64,000 nt of DNA from Bacillota bacterium (GCA_013177945.1 JABLXW010000013.1:124001-188000), one strand, 5' to 3'; shown: positions 6,742-15,218, counted from the stretch's first letter. The notes: generated by a model not told the origin, from the letters alone. Program-made: numbers and translations.

Positions 6742-8190
6742 TTGTCCGGGAACAGCAAAGAAATCTTTAGGAACACCGGGAAATCCACCCAACTCCGGCA
6801 ATTCATGTTCGGGTTAATGCCGATCATTTTTATTGAACTGTTTGTAGTAGGGATCGCTGTCTATCTTTTATTGCCCAAAAGTTGGCCGCTTTTTCTGATC
6901 ATTGCCATATTGCTTTCCTTATATTGCTATGCGGTTAACTCCATACGTTTAATGCTTCAATCTGCCCATGTTTTAACAGGCGACGAACTCTTCATCCGTT
7001 TGGGTTCGCGGTTTAAAAGCCGGATTCCGCTCCCGCTGGTGACTGCTGTTGAAAGGGCATCTCCGGCCTCGCTCCCCAAGCCCGATATCGCCGGCATTGC
7101 CGTTATCCGGGATGGAGATTGCCTGTATTGCCTCTCACGCACGAGCGATGTTATTCGGATCATGCTCTCAAAGCAGATCATGGTAAAAGCTCCGGCGGCG
7201 GGAAGCAGAAGCAGGCAGGGGTTGGTTCGGGAGATTTTGATCAACGCCGACGAGCCGGAGGGGTTTATCGAGAGACTAACTGCAATCACCGGTTCAAGGC
7301 AACGGCCCGATCCAGGAGTGTCCGGCAAAAACATAGTTCCTGGAGTTGGAGAAGAAAGAATATTAGTGGAACAAGCAATGAGAACCGGACTGTTTGAAGC
7401 AAACAGCACCCCTAACCTGGAGCTCAAGGGCCTGACCAGGTATTACGGTGATTACCCTGCCGTTCAAGACCTCTCTTTGCAGGTCTTTCCCGGCGAAATA
7501 TTCGGCTTTCTCGGCGCAAATGGAGCAGGGAAGACCACCACCATCAAAATGATCACAGGCCTCCTGCGGCCGACGGCGGGAACGGTGCTGGCGCTGGGAG
7601 AGGATTTATGGAAACCGGGCGCGGCTGTTCGCCGTCGCATCGGATATGTTCCCGACTCACCGCTGGTTTATGAAAGGTTAACGGCAAGAGAGCACCTTAC
7701 TATGGCAGGCTGCCTCTACAATCTGCCGCAGGACAGGATCAAGAAGAGAGTGGAAGAACTCCTGGCCATCCTTGACCTTCAGAATTGGGCCGATCAGATG
7801 ATTGCAACCTATTCCATGGGAATGCAGCGCAAGGTCTCATTCGCTCTCGCCCTTCTTACCGATCCGGAGATTATTATTGTTGATGAACTTACCAATGCCT
7901 TCGATGCTCCAACTCTGGCCGATATCAAAGAAATTCTAATCAGTCTCAGAAACGACGGGAAAACGGTGTTTCTCTCCACCCATGTGATGGATGTTGCCGA
8001 AAAACTCTGCGATCGCGTGGGCATCATTCACAAGGGGCGGCTTATCGCCCTGGGCAAGGTGGAGGAGCTTTGCCGGGCGGCAGGGGTTGAAGGCGGTCTC
8101 GAGCCTTTGTTTTTAAAGCTTACCGGCATTCAGGCGAAAGCAAGGGGGTGGACTGCCAATGGGCAACTGGTGGACACTGGCAAAAAATAA
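6742..8190 (+). CDS. ABC transporter ATPase with N-terminal membrane/PH-like domain
   Basis: A 482-residue protein. Two membrane helices (about residues 22-43 and 46-66) and a globular region resembling a bacterial PH-type domain (to about 190) precede a full ABC ATPase. The ATPase has Walker A GANGAGKTT (258-266), signature YSMGMQRK (about 357) in place of LSGGQ, Walker B IIIVDE (377-382) and the switch His in STHVMD. The D-loop region reads DELTNAFD rather than the common DEPTNGLD. Start TTG 6742 follows AGGAGGTAA. It overlaps the permease gene by 32 bases. Likely role: energising export of, or immunity to, the Cys-rich peptide. Confidence 0.87.
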   Translation: MSGNSKEIFRNTGKSTQLRQFMFGLMPIIFIELFVVGIAVYLLLPKSWPLFLIIAILLSLYCYAVNSIRLMLQSAHVLTGDELFIRLGSRFKSRIPLPLVTAVERASPASLPKPDIAGIAVIRDGDCLYCLSRTSDVIRIMLSKQIMVKAPAAGSRSRQGLVREILINADEPEGFIERLTAITGSRQRPDPGVSGKNIVPGVGEERILVEQAMRTGLFEANSTPNLELKGLTRYYGDYPAVQDLSLQVFPGEIFGFLGANGAGKTTTIKMITGLLRPTAGTVLALGEDLWKPGAAVRRRIGYVPDSPLVYERLTAREHLTMAGCLYNLPQDRIKKRVEELLAILDLQNWADQMIATYSMGMQRKVSFALALLTDPEIIIVDELTNAFDAPTLADIKEILISLRNDGKTVFLSTHVMDVAEKLCDRVGIIHKGRLIALGKVEELCRAAGVEGGLEPLFLKLTGIQAKARGWTANGQLVDTGKK

Positions 8191-9685
8191 ACTCAAAGAA
8201 ACCTGGAATGAGCGGATGCGATTCGGCCGCTCCGGCTTATGGTTCGTACTGTTAGAACTGGCAACACTCGTGATGATATGTTTTGGAATGGGTTCAGTCC
8301 TTAAAAACCGGGCGGATGGTCTGGAACCGGCGGGTATTTTGGGTTTCCTTACGGTAATGACTTTTCTGGTGGCCTTCGGCAACGGCTACCTCTTTTCCGA
8401 ACGGATGCTGTTCGGACGCACCGCCCGGGTGGACCGGCTGCTTGCCGTAGCCCCGCGGGATGTCGTTTTGTCCACGGTCCTCGTTGCTTACCTGGCGAAC
8501 CTGCGGCCGACCCTGCTGAGCCCTATTCTGATGGCCCTGGCGCTGGCGCACGCGTGGTTTCCTGAGAAGCAGATCCCTCTTTTGGGTCTGGCGTTTCTTG
8601 CCCCATTCTTCGGTACTGCCCTGGCGGTTTTGGCGGTCGTGCTTGTCAAGAAGTTCCTGAACAGGTTGAGCGGTCTGGCCTTCATCATCGCACCCGCACT
8701 GCAGGTCGGTGGGCTCGCAGGAACTGTGTGGCTGGTAATAGACCTGGCAGGAAGACGGACGATAACACGGGAAGCGTGGATCAACTTGCCGGCATTCCAG
8801 CACCTCCTTTGGTGGGCACCGGCACTGCTCATGACAGGCGGCATACTCCTTTTCGCCCTGGCGCGATTGGCGCATTTATGGGAGGAAACTCAGTGGCAGC
8901 TGGAAGGCCGGGGCAGCCGGAGGCAGGAAAAAAATCAAGTTCGCAGTATCCTGGCATTGCTGTCGGCTTTCCGTCTGCCGCCACCCATCCAGGCGGTTAT
9001 ATTGAAAGAATGGTTGTCCCTCAGGCGAAACCCTTTAACCACCCTCCGGATTGTGGCCTGGGCTATCATTTCACTGGCTCCACTTCTGTCCCCTGGATTA
9101 CGCTCGTTGATTTCTACCTTTCCTTCTCCATTAATTGCAGTATTTGCAATCTGGTTTTTCTGCTTCGGGGAGCTGGTTGCCACGGCCTACCAGGCCGAGG
9201 GCCGCCGCCTGGGGCTGTTGTGGCTGGCGGCCGTTTCACCCGGCCAATTAGCTCTGGGGAAATTCTTAGCCTACCTTCCTCTGGCTTTGTTTGCAGCGGG
9301 AACGGCGGGCGTGATGATTTTAATCTTCAGTTTGCAGAGGGCATCGGCCTTGCCGATGATCATCCTTGCTTTTACCGGTACAGTGGCGGGAATCGCCCTG
9401 TCCCTGGCCCCGGCAAGCCTTTCCATGAATACGGTCAATTACCAGGGCAACTCTCTTACTGAATTGGCCTTCGAGCAAGTCCCTACAACGTTTTACAGCA
9501 TTGCTTCAACAATCATCTTAGGGGGGCTCCTGGCAGCCTTTAGCATTGCGCCTGTTTTCCTGAAAAGCACCGGGATGGTACCGCTCTTCTCCGCTTGGAT
9601 TGGTGCCGTTGCCGGTTCTGCAATCATAGGAATTGCGGGGATAGCAGCAGCCAGTTATTTGTTGAAACGGCGCTTTCTGTTGTAA
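8159..9685 (+). CDS. ABC-2-type permease of the preceding ATPase
   Basis: A 508-residue integral membrane protein with about 10-12 hydrophobic segments. It is organised as two similar halves separated by a charged stretch near residues 240-265 (WEETQWQLEGRGSRRQEKNQ). ATG 8159 lies inside the ATPase gene (32-base overlap), so the two are translationally coupled and should form one transporter. Large ABC-2 permeases of this kind pair with single ATPases in export or self-protection. No substrate can be read from the sequence. It ends the agr/peptide accessory block. Confidence 0.85.
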   Translation: MGNWWTLAKNKLKETWNERMRFGRSGLWFVLLELATLVMICFGMGSVLKNRADGLEPAGILGFLTVMTFLVAFGNGYLFSERMLFGRTARVDRLLAVAPRDVVLSTVLVAYLANLRPTLLSPILMALALAHAWFPEKQIPLLGLAFLAPFFGTALAVLAVVLVKKFLNRLSGLAFIIAPALQVGGLAGTVWLVIDLAGRRTITREAWINLPAFQHLLWWAPALLMTGGILLFALARLAHLWEETQWQLEGRGSRRQEKNQVRSILALLSAFRLPPPIQAVILKEWLSLRRNPLTTLRIVAWAIISLAPLLSPGLRSLISTFPSPLIAVFAIWFFCFGELVATAYQAEGRRLGLLWLAAVSPGQLALGKFLAYLPLALFAAGTAGVMILIFSLQRASALPMIILAFTGTVAGIALSLAPASLSMNTVNYQGNSLTELAFEQVPTTFYSIASTIILGGLLAAFSIAPVFLKSTGMVPLFSAWIGAVAGSAIIGIAGIAAASYLLKRRFLL

Positions 9686-9768
9686 CAATCGCCTGGAGTA
9701 ACTGTGCCGGGAGGGGTAAGAATTAAAAACTTACTGGAGCACTTCTTGAAAGTTCGGAGAGAAAAAGG

Positions 9769-10227
9769 TCAAGATCGTTTTTCAACTCTAAGGTGGTCAT
9801 ACTTCACGCTTCCAGGGCCTCCTTCAAGTAGCGCTTCCGGAGCGGGGGGCAAAATCGTAATACTCGATGGTGTCTGCTCCTGAAAGGCAACCCGGAGGTC
9901 TTCGTCTTTTTCAAGAATGCGAGTTCCATTACGGAGTACGCTATACTTAAATGAAAGGGGCGCCTCGTTTAAAATACGGAGATCGACGGGATAATGTATC
10001 AGTTCTTCCAGGGCGCTTTCCAGAGCCAACTCATAATAAGTGCCGCTTCCTGCTGGCACCGGAGAGAGATAGATAGCGAGATCAATATCTCCAAATGTTT
10101 CTTGCTCTAGAAATGAGCCATGGGCGTACGCGAAGCTTATCTCCGGTTGCGCCTCCAGAAGGTTTTTGATCTTGGCAAGGATTACCTCTTTTTTTCTTGC
10201 GCCAGGTAATACCTTTTCTTTAACAAT
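9769..10227 (-). CDS. MNT-type nucleotidyltransferase, start codon unclear
   Basis: Read on the minus strand, the frame holds the nucleotidyltransferase signature HGSFLEQETFGDIDLAIY (GS...DxD), then LALESALEELIHYPVDLRIL. The first ATG (10059) lies after this motif, so the true protein must begin earlier. The frame stays open to a TAG at 10237-10239 without ATG, GTG or TTG. An ATT at 10227 is the only start-like codon that keeps the family N-terminus. A GTG just upstream is in another frame and would join after a one-base change in the A-rich run near 10200. Small MNT proteins usually pair with HEPN partners in toxin-antitoxin systems; no HEPN gene is adjacent. It may be decayed or affected by a base error. 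Confidence 0.65.
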   Translation of the reverse strand: MVKEKVLPGARKKEVILAKIKNLLEAQPEISFAYAHGSFLEQETFGDIDLAIYLSPVPAGSGTYYELALESALEELIHYPVDLRILNEAPLSFKYSVLRNGTRILEKDEDLRVAFQEQTPSSITILPPAPEALLEGGPGSVKYDHLRVEKRS

Positions 10228-10488
10228 TTTCTCACTCTAGAAATTTATCTAAATTTAAAGGATTTGCCCATCATATAATGAAAAACTGCTAAATTATTTG
10301 TCTATCCGCTTAATCTTTGGATTTGAAAATAATTAGCAAATAAATTATATTATTTACGAACAACCTCAATTAATTAACTAAGTTGTTTGTTCAAATACAT
10401 TGCAAGTTGAGATTTATCAGAGGAATAGGGTTATCCACAGATCCGTAAATAAGGGTGGTTGGTTCTTTACAGCAAAAGGGGGGTAGTT

Positions 10489-11745
10489 ATGAACTTTCAT
10501 GGCAAAATGTTGTTTATCTCTGTCCACGGCGATCCTTTCGCCAGACTGGGCAATATTCAGTCGGGAGGTCAGAATGTCTACGTCAGGGAATTGGTACAGG
10601 CGCTTGATTCCTTGGGCATCGAGGTAGATGTTTTCACTCATTATTCAGATCCGAAGTTTCCCGAAGAGGAACCCCTGGGCAAGAACTCTCAAGTAATAAG
10701 GCTTCAGGCAGGATATAAAGGATTTAGATCCAAACATCAAATGTTACAGATCCTTCCCAAGTTCACGAGTGAGCTTAAACAATATATGGGGAAACGTAAT
10801 AAATATACTTTAATACACAGCAATTACTGGCTGTCTGGCTGGGTAGGGTTACAACTGCAAAAGATCTATCGTATACCCCGGGTACATACCTCCCATTCGC
10901 TCGGAATCGTCAGAAAGAACGCTCTGGGTACGAATAACCCGTTGCTTTCAGTTCGCCTGCAAATAGAAAAAGAAGTGCTGCAGAAAGCGGATAAGGTGAT
11001 AGCGACAACCCCTCTTGAGCAAAAAATATTATCCGACTACTACTCGGTAGATCCCCAAAACATATCGTTGGTGCCCTGTGGTGTAAACACCAATCTTTTT
11101 CATCCTGCTGAAGACAATAAGCCTCTAGGGCTGGTGAAAGAAAACAAAAAGATCATTCTTTTTGTGGGTCGGTTTGAGGAAAATAAAGGTCTGCAGGTTC
11201 TCTTAAAATCATTCGACATTTTAAAGAAAAAGCACCCCTCAACGGCGGCGGAGACCTTGCTGGTAATTGTCGGTGGTGATAGTTTGGATACACCACCGGC
11301 CTCCCTGAGCCCCGAAAAAAAGAAATATATGAAGTTCATTCGGGAAAATGGGCTTTCCGACCAGGTTGTCTTTACAGGGCCGGTACAACATAGTTCGCTC
11401 CCTTCCTGGTATGCCGGTGCATGGGTTACAGTGGTCCCTTCATATTATGAATCTTTCGGGCTGGTTGCCTTGGAGGCGATGGCCTGCGGGTGTCCTGTAA
11501 TAGCTTCCCGTACCGGAGGTTTACAACAAAACGTTCTCCATGGTAAAACTGGACTGCTTGTGGAGCCAAAAAACCCGATGGATCTGGCAACAGCAATAAA
11601 TTATCTGATTACGAACGAAAAGGCCAGGAACGAAATGGCGAAGCAAGCAGCACTTCATGGAAAAAAATTTACTTGGAAAAAAACAGCTTCAAACCTTGTA
11701 GCAATTTATAAGGAGGTTGCAGATGGCGGGAGAAAGTCCAAGTAA
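10489..11745 (+). CDS. GT4 glycosyltransferase, sucrose-phosphate-synthase-like
   Basis: A 418-residue retaining glycosyltransferase of the GT-B fold. The N-terminal part has GGQNVYVRELVQALDSLG, the acceptor-side signature shared by sucrose-phosphate and mannosylfructose-phosphate synthases. The C-terminal part has VGRFEENKGL and the EX7E-type motif ESFGLVALEAMACG (about residue 320). ATG 10489 follows an aaaagggggg site. The next gene, overlapping by 23 bases, is a matching HAD sugar-phosphate phosphatase. The pair probably makes a non-reducing sugar (sucrose or a relative) as a compatible solute. The exact donor and acceptor cannot be read by eye. Confidence 0.82.
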   Translation: MNFHGKMLFISVHGDPFARLGNIQSGGQNVYVRELVQALDSLGIEVDVFTHYSDPKFPEEEPLGKNSQVIRLQAGYKGFRSKHQMLQILPKFTSELKQYMGKRNKYTLIHSNYWLSGWVGLQLQKIYRIPRVHTSHSLGIVRKNALGTNNPLLSVRLQIEKEVLQKADKVIATTPLEQKILSDYYSVDPQNISLVPCGVNTNLFHPAEDNKPLGLVKENKKIILFVGRFEENKGLQVLLKSFDILKKKHPSTAAETLLVIVGGDSLDTPPASLSPEKKKYMKFIRENGLSDQVVFTGPVQHSSLPSWYAGAWVTVVPSYYESFGLVALEAMACGCPVIASRTGGLQQNVLHGKTGLLVEPKNPMDLATAINYLITNEKARNEMAKQAALHGKKFTWKKTASNLVAIYKEVADGGRKSK

Positions 11746-12475
11746 AAAACCTAAATATATCCTGGCAACAGATCTCGATGGCACGCTTGTGGGTAGCCGA
11801 TCGGCATTGAGTGAGTTCAACCGCTTGATGTTAAAACACAAAAATGATATTCTTCTGGTTTACATCACAGGAAGAACCCTTATATCAGCTTGGCAGCTCA
11901 TTGTTCAGGAAAACCTTCTGTATCCCCATGTGCTGATTACAGATGTGGGAACAGAGATTTACACTCCCCCCTGGTTTAGACCGGACCTGGTATGGGAGAG
12001 CCTAATGGCATCCAACTGGGACGAGAAAGAAATCAGGTCTGTAATTGAAAGGATAGAAGGCTTGCAAAAACAAGAAGTGCATGCAAGATTCCGGCTTGCT
12101 TACTATACTGACAGGACAACATTTAAAGAGACTGTTGCACGGCTTTTCGAATCTGTCAGACAGACCAAACTGCCTGTAACAATAGTTCCTTCTATGGGAT
12201 ACATCATTGATGCTATCCCTTCTTGTGCAGGGAAGGGGGCAGCGCTCCAATATGTACAGAAGCTTTATTGCATTAAAAGAGAGCATACCCTCGTTTGTGG
12301 CGACAGCGGGAATGACCTGTCCATGTTTTTAAAAGGGTATAAAGGAATTGTGGTCGGGAACGCCCAGCCGGAACTTAAAGAAAGTATCAAAAACATCCCT
12401 GATGAGATTTATTTATCCAGGTCACACTATGCAGAAGGAATACTGGAAGGTCTGAAATCATACGGGGTTATTTAA
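11723..12475 (+). CDS. HAD phosphatase, sucrose-phosphate-phosphatase-like
   Basis: A 250-residue HAD-superfamily phosphatase of the Cof/SPP type. Motif I is DLDGTL (about residue 16), motif II YITGRT (about 50), and the C-terminal motif GDSGNDLSMF (about 193), with Lys in AGKGAALQYV between them. These match sucrose-6-phosphate and mannosylfructose-phosphate phosphatases. ATG 11723 follows AGGAGG at 11711-11716. It overlaps the glycosyltransferase gene and would remove the phosphate from that enzyme's product, pulling synthesis forward. Its 3' end overlaps a CBS-domain remnant on the other strand. Confidence 0.85.
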   Translation: MAGESPSKKPKYILATDLDGTLVGSRSALSEFNRLMLKHKNDILLVYITGRTLISAWQLIVQENLLYPHVLITDVGTEIYTPPWFRPDLVWESLMASNWDEKEIRSVIERIEGLQKQEVHARFRLAYYTDRTTFKETVARLFESVRQTKLPVTIVPSMGYIIDAIPSCAGKGAALQYVQKLYCIKREHTLVCGDSGNDLSMFLKGYKGIVVGNAQPELKESIKNIPDEIYLSRSHYAEGILEGLKSYGVI

Positions 12476-12707
12476 CACCCCAGGTAATAACCCAACTCCT
12501 AATACGATAATTCCTGCAAAAATCAGACCGGTTATATTCTGTTCATCAAAAAAAACCACCCTCTTCTTTTAAGAGATAACGGTTATAAGCACTAACGATA
12601 TCGCTTCTGGTAATAACACCTATCACTTTTCTGCTGCCCTTTTCTTCCACAACGGGAACTCTCCCAATGTCTCGCAGTGCAAATTTCCGTGATATTTCTT
12701 CCGCAGT
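12458..12707 (-). pseudogene. CBS-domain protein remnant
   Basis: Minus-strand frame ending at TGA 12458-12460. It reads TAEEISRKFALRDIGRVPVV, then VIGVITRSDIVSAYNRYL, a clear single CBS motif, followed by a hydrophobic tail (ITGLIFAGIIVLGVGLLPG). An in-frame TAA at 12708-12710 cuts the beginning of the CBS unit. No start or upstream domain follows; instead a structured GC-rich block begins. It is therefore the C-terminal relic of a larger protein, perhaps a channel or transporter with C-terminal CBS domains. Confidence 0.65.
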
Positions 12708-12794
12708 TTAATTTGGATGGTACAGGGCTTCCCCAGTTAAGCCTGCCTGCCTGAGCATGAATCCGTCTATCCTAACTCCCCAGGTTATCCAGCC

Positions 12795-12972
12795 TTCGAG
12801 CTTTCCCACTTCACGCAAGGTCACCCACCTGGAGAGCCAACCCCGGTTAGCTCATTCCATGCTCTTCCTTCGGCCTTCTTCAGACCCGCCGTTGCCGGCG
12901 ACGCCCTTGCCTGCGGATGGTCTTCCCGCTTACTCAGTGACAGGGTTTCTTTCAATCCACCGGCTCAGCAGG
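12795..12972 (-). ncRNA. Structured GC-rich RNA, candidate stand-alone HEARO/omega RNA
   Basis: No gene fits this stretch, but it has strong RNA-like structure on the minus strand. There is a 5-bp hairpin closed by a GCAA (GNRA) loop at 12887-12900. A closing stem pairs 12882-12886 with 12919-12923. A 9-bp stem (12833-12841 with 12845-12853) has one mismatch that becomes a U-G pair only on the minus strand. The order of elements (CTGAGTAA, a GACC...GGTCTGAAGAAGG hairpin, then GAGCATGGAATGA) resembles what I remember of HEARO (omega) RNAs that guide IscB nucleases. No iscB gene is present. Identity rests on memory of the family and needs a covariance-model search. Confidence 0.42.
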
Positions 12973-12992
12973 CATGCTGGGCGAACGTAAAA

Positions 12993-13015
12993 CGGCTGGG
13001 GGTTTACCCCAGCCG
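12993..13015 (-). terminator. Terminator of the RuBisCO-like operon
   Basis: A 9-bp perfect inverted repeat (CGGCTGGGG / CCCCAGCCG, 5-base loop) overlaps the stop codon of the last minus-strand gene. On the minus strand it is followed by TTTTACG. It is the probable 3' end of the operon. Confidence 0.7.
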
Positions 13016-13837
13016 GATCTCCTTGTACTGCCTGGTGATCTCCACTATCGCCGTCTCGGTGGGCAGGCGCTCACCGCTGGAACCGGCGGCATATCCCACC
13101 GCACCGGAGTTCATAATGGAATACCGGGCGGTTTCCACGTCCTTGAAGGGGCCGCCGTGGGTGAGAACGAGCACCTCCGGGTTCACCTCTCTGGCAGCCC
13201 TGCAGATCTCCTGGATGTGCCTGGTGGCATCCTCGAGGCTCTGGGACTTTTTCGCCCCCGTCAGGCCGCCGACGGTCACCCCCACAATGGCGCCGATCAC
13301 GTCGGCGCCGGCTTCGGCCATGATCCGCCCCTCCTCCGGGGTAAAGGCCCAGGCCACCGTGAAGACATCCTTCCTGTGGGCGGTTCTGATCAGTTCCACT
13401 TCCCGGGAGAAGCCGATCCCCGCAGCCTCGAGCTGCTCCGCAAACTCCCTGCCGTAAATGCCCACAAAGGGCTCGTTGGTAATCCCGGAAAAGCCCATCT
13501 CCAGCAATTCGTCAATGAACTTTTCCATATTCAGGGCGGGGTCGTGGGCGCCGATCCCGGCGATGCACGGGGTTTCCCTCACCGCCGGAAGGGTCTCCCG
13601 GGCCATCCTAGCCACGTGTTCGTTGGCGTTGGAATAGGGGAGCCAAGCCAGCAGGGAGGGCTGACCCATCATCCGGTAGTAGGCGGTGCTGTAGACGCCG
13701 ATGAGATCGGCTCCGCCCATTTCGGCGCACCTGGCGGTCAGGCCGATCCCCGCCCCGAACATGAGGAGGGCCTTTCCCTGCCGGACCTGGCCGCGCAGGC
13801 GCTCCAGCACCTCTTGCCGCGTATAGCGCTTAGCCAC
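13004..13837 (-). CDS. PEP-hydrolase-family TIM-barrel protein (Tm-1 C-terminal half homologue), copy 1
   Basis: A 277-residue TIM-barrel protein of the phosphoenolpyruvate hydrolase-like family (PF09370). Recognisable motifs are KALLMFGAGIGLTARCAEMGG near the start, DLIGVYSTAYYRM, PCIAGIGAHDP, FVGIYGREF and LVLTHGGPF near the end. GTG 13837 follows AGGGGGTG; a longer reading to 13897 would run into the previous gene and is less likely. The gene lies 11 bases after the UPF0261 gene, in the same order as the two domains of the fused plant Tm-1 protein. No reaction is established for this bacterial pair. A second copy lies two genes away, beside the RuBisCO-like gene. Confidence 0.88.
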   Translation of the reverse strand: MAKRYTRQEVLERLRGQVRQGKALLMFGAGIGLTARCAEMGGADLIGVYSTAYYRMMGQPSLLAWLPYSNANEHVARMARETLPAVRETPCIAGIGAHDPALNMEKFIDELLEMGFSGITNEPFVGIYGREFAEQLEAAGIGFSREVELIRTAHRKDVFTVAWAFTPEEGRIMAEAGADVIGAIVGVTVGGLTGAKKSQSLEDATRHIQEICRAAREVNPEVLVLTHGGPFKDVETARYSIMNSGAVGYAAGSSGERLPTETAIVEITRQYKEIRLG

Positions 13838-13848
13838 CGGAACACCCC

Positions 13849-15192
13849 CTAGAACGGAACGACGTAGGGAAGGTCCTGGTGGCTTCCCTTCTTCCACTTG
13901 CCGTTCAGCATCTCTTCCAGCAGTTCCGCCATCAGGTCGGCGAACTCGGGCTCGTTCAGGTGCCTGTCGACGATGATCACGTCGAGATTCGGCTTGTCCC
14001 TGTCAATGACCTTGCGCAGGGCGGATACGAAATAGCCGCTCCGCAGCGACCATCCGGGATGATCCGGGTCTTCCGCCCAAACGGGTCCCGGCCCGGGCCC
14101 CGCCCAGCCGAGATCCTTGTTCGGCGCCGGAAGGTCGCAGGCACCCCAGCCCCGCATCGGCACGCAGAGCACCGTCGGCCCCTTTGCCCTGTTGAGCTTT
14201 TCGGCGATATGCTCCCCGATGCGGTACGCCTCCTCGGTGGACACCCCGATGCACGTCACCATCGGGTTGTGGACGTAGAGGCCGCGGCCGGGCCGGTCGG
14301 TCTCCTTGAGCAGCCTCTCCGGCACCGTATCCTTGGGCCCGAAGTTGATCAGGTCGAGGCCGCCCGGTGCCACAACCTGGGGAATTCCCTTCTCCCCGGC
14401 GGCTGTGAGGCGATCCGGGCCCGCACTGAGCACGCCTCCCAGCAAAAAGTCACCGATCTCGTGGGTGGTGATGTCCAGGATCCCCACGATGTAGCCGTCC
14501 CGGATCAGTTCCTCCATCGACCGGCCGCCGCTGCCCACGGCGTGGTTGATCATAACATCGTAGCCCCGGTCCTCAAAGTACTTTGACGCCCGCAGAACGC
14601 AGGGGGTGGTGACCCCGAACATCATGCACCCGATGAGCGGCTTTTCTGCAACCGCCCCTGTTTCCGGAGCATTTGCCATACCCACAATGGCGCCTGCGGC
14701 GTTGTTCAGAATCCGGCGGGTCACCTTGTTGAGGCCGGCCTCGGCGATGGGATACATCAGGCAGAGGTCCTTGGTCCCCACGTAAGGGCTGACGTCCCCG
14801 GAGGCCATGGTGGTCAGCATGAACTTCGGGAGTCCGATGGGGAGGGTCTGCATGATGCGGGTGGCGATGCTCGCCCCCATGGACCCGCCGTAGGCGATCA
14901 TCCCGTCCAGCCTGCCTTCCCTGAGCAGTCTGGCGACAAGTTTCGAGGCGGCTTCGACGATGATGTCGGAGGCCTTGCCCCGGTCCAGGGCGAAGATCTC
15001 CTCCTTTGTGCGGCCGATCTCACCCAGGACCTGGCCGATGCCGATGTCGGCCCAGCCCACTTCCCGCCCGACGCTCAATTCCAGTATGGTCGGCTCGCCG
15101 CCGGCGGCCCTGACTCGTTCGGCCAGGTACCTAATCTCCTGCCCCTTGGTATCCAGGATTCCCGCCACGATAATGCTCGGTCCCTTTCCCAT
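13849..15192 (-). CDS. UPF0261 / Tm-1-like ATP-binding protein
   Basis: A 447-residue protein of the UPF0261 family, the N-terminal half of Tm-1-like proteins. Motifs are IIVAGILDTKGQEIRYLAE at the start, MIAYGGSMGASIATRIM, FMLTTMASGDVSPYVGTKD, and HEIGDFLLGGVLSAGPDRL. Plant Tm-1 binds nucleotide in this domain; the bacterial substrate is unknown. ATG 15192 follows AAGGAGGA. It is placed directly before a TIM-barrel gene homologous to the other half of Tm-1, which suggests the two proteins act together. The operon context (RuBisCO-like protein, ComB-like phosphatase) points to a small phosphorylated acid as substrate; that is inference. Confidence 0.9.
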   Translation of the reverse strand: MGKGPSIIVAGILDTKGQEIRYLAERVRAAGGEPTILELSVGREVGWADIGIGQVLGEIGRTKEEIFALDRGKASDIIVEAASKLVARLLREGRLDGMIAYGGSMGASIATRIMQTLPIGLPKFMLTTMASGDVSPYVGTKDLCLMYPIAEAGLNKVTRRILNNAAGAIVGMANAPETGAVAEKPLIGCMMFGVTTPCVLRASKYFEDRGYDVMINHAVGSGGRSMEELIRDGYIVGILDITTHEIGDFLLGGVLSAGPDRLTAAGEKGIPQVVAPGGLDLINFGPKDTVPERLLKETDRPGRGLYVHNPMVTCIGVSTEEAYRIGEHIAEKLNRAKGPTVLCVPMRGWGACDLPAPNKDLGWAGPGPGPVWAEDPDHPGWSLRSGYFVSALRKVIDRDKPNLDVIIVDRHLNEPEFADLMAELLEEMLNGKWKKGSHQDLPYVVPF

Positions 15193-15218
15193 AGCTTTGT
15201 CCTCCTTTCCGGACAACC

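Noticed and set aside
10431-10439. Perfect DnaA box (TTATCCACA) in an AT-rich gap
   Set aside because: Only one box, with no cluster and no dnaA/dnaN/gyrase genes nearby; a chance match is likelier than an origin.
12757-12990. Plus-strand open frame of 77 codons
   Set aside because: It runs across the structured block and CBS relic, has no ribosome site and low-complexity composition.
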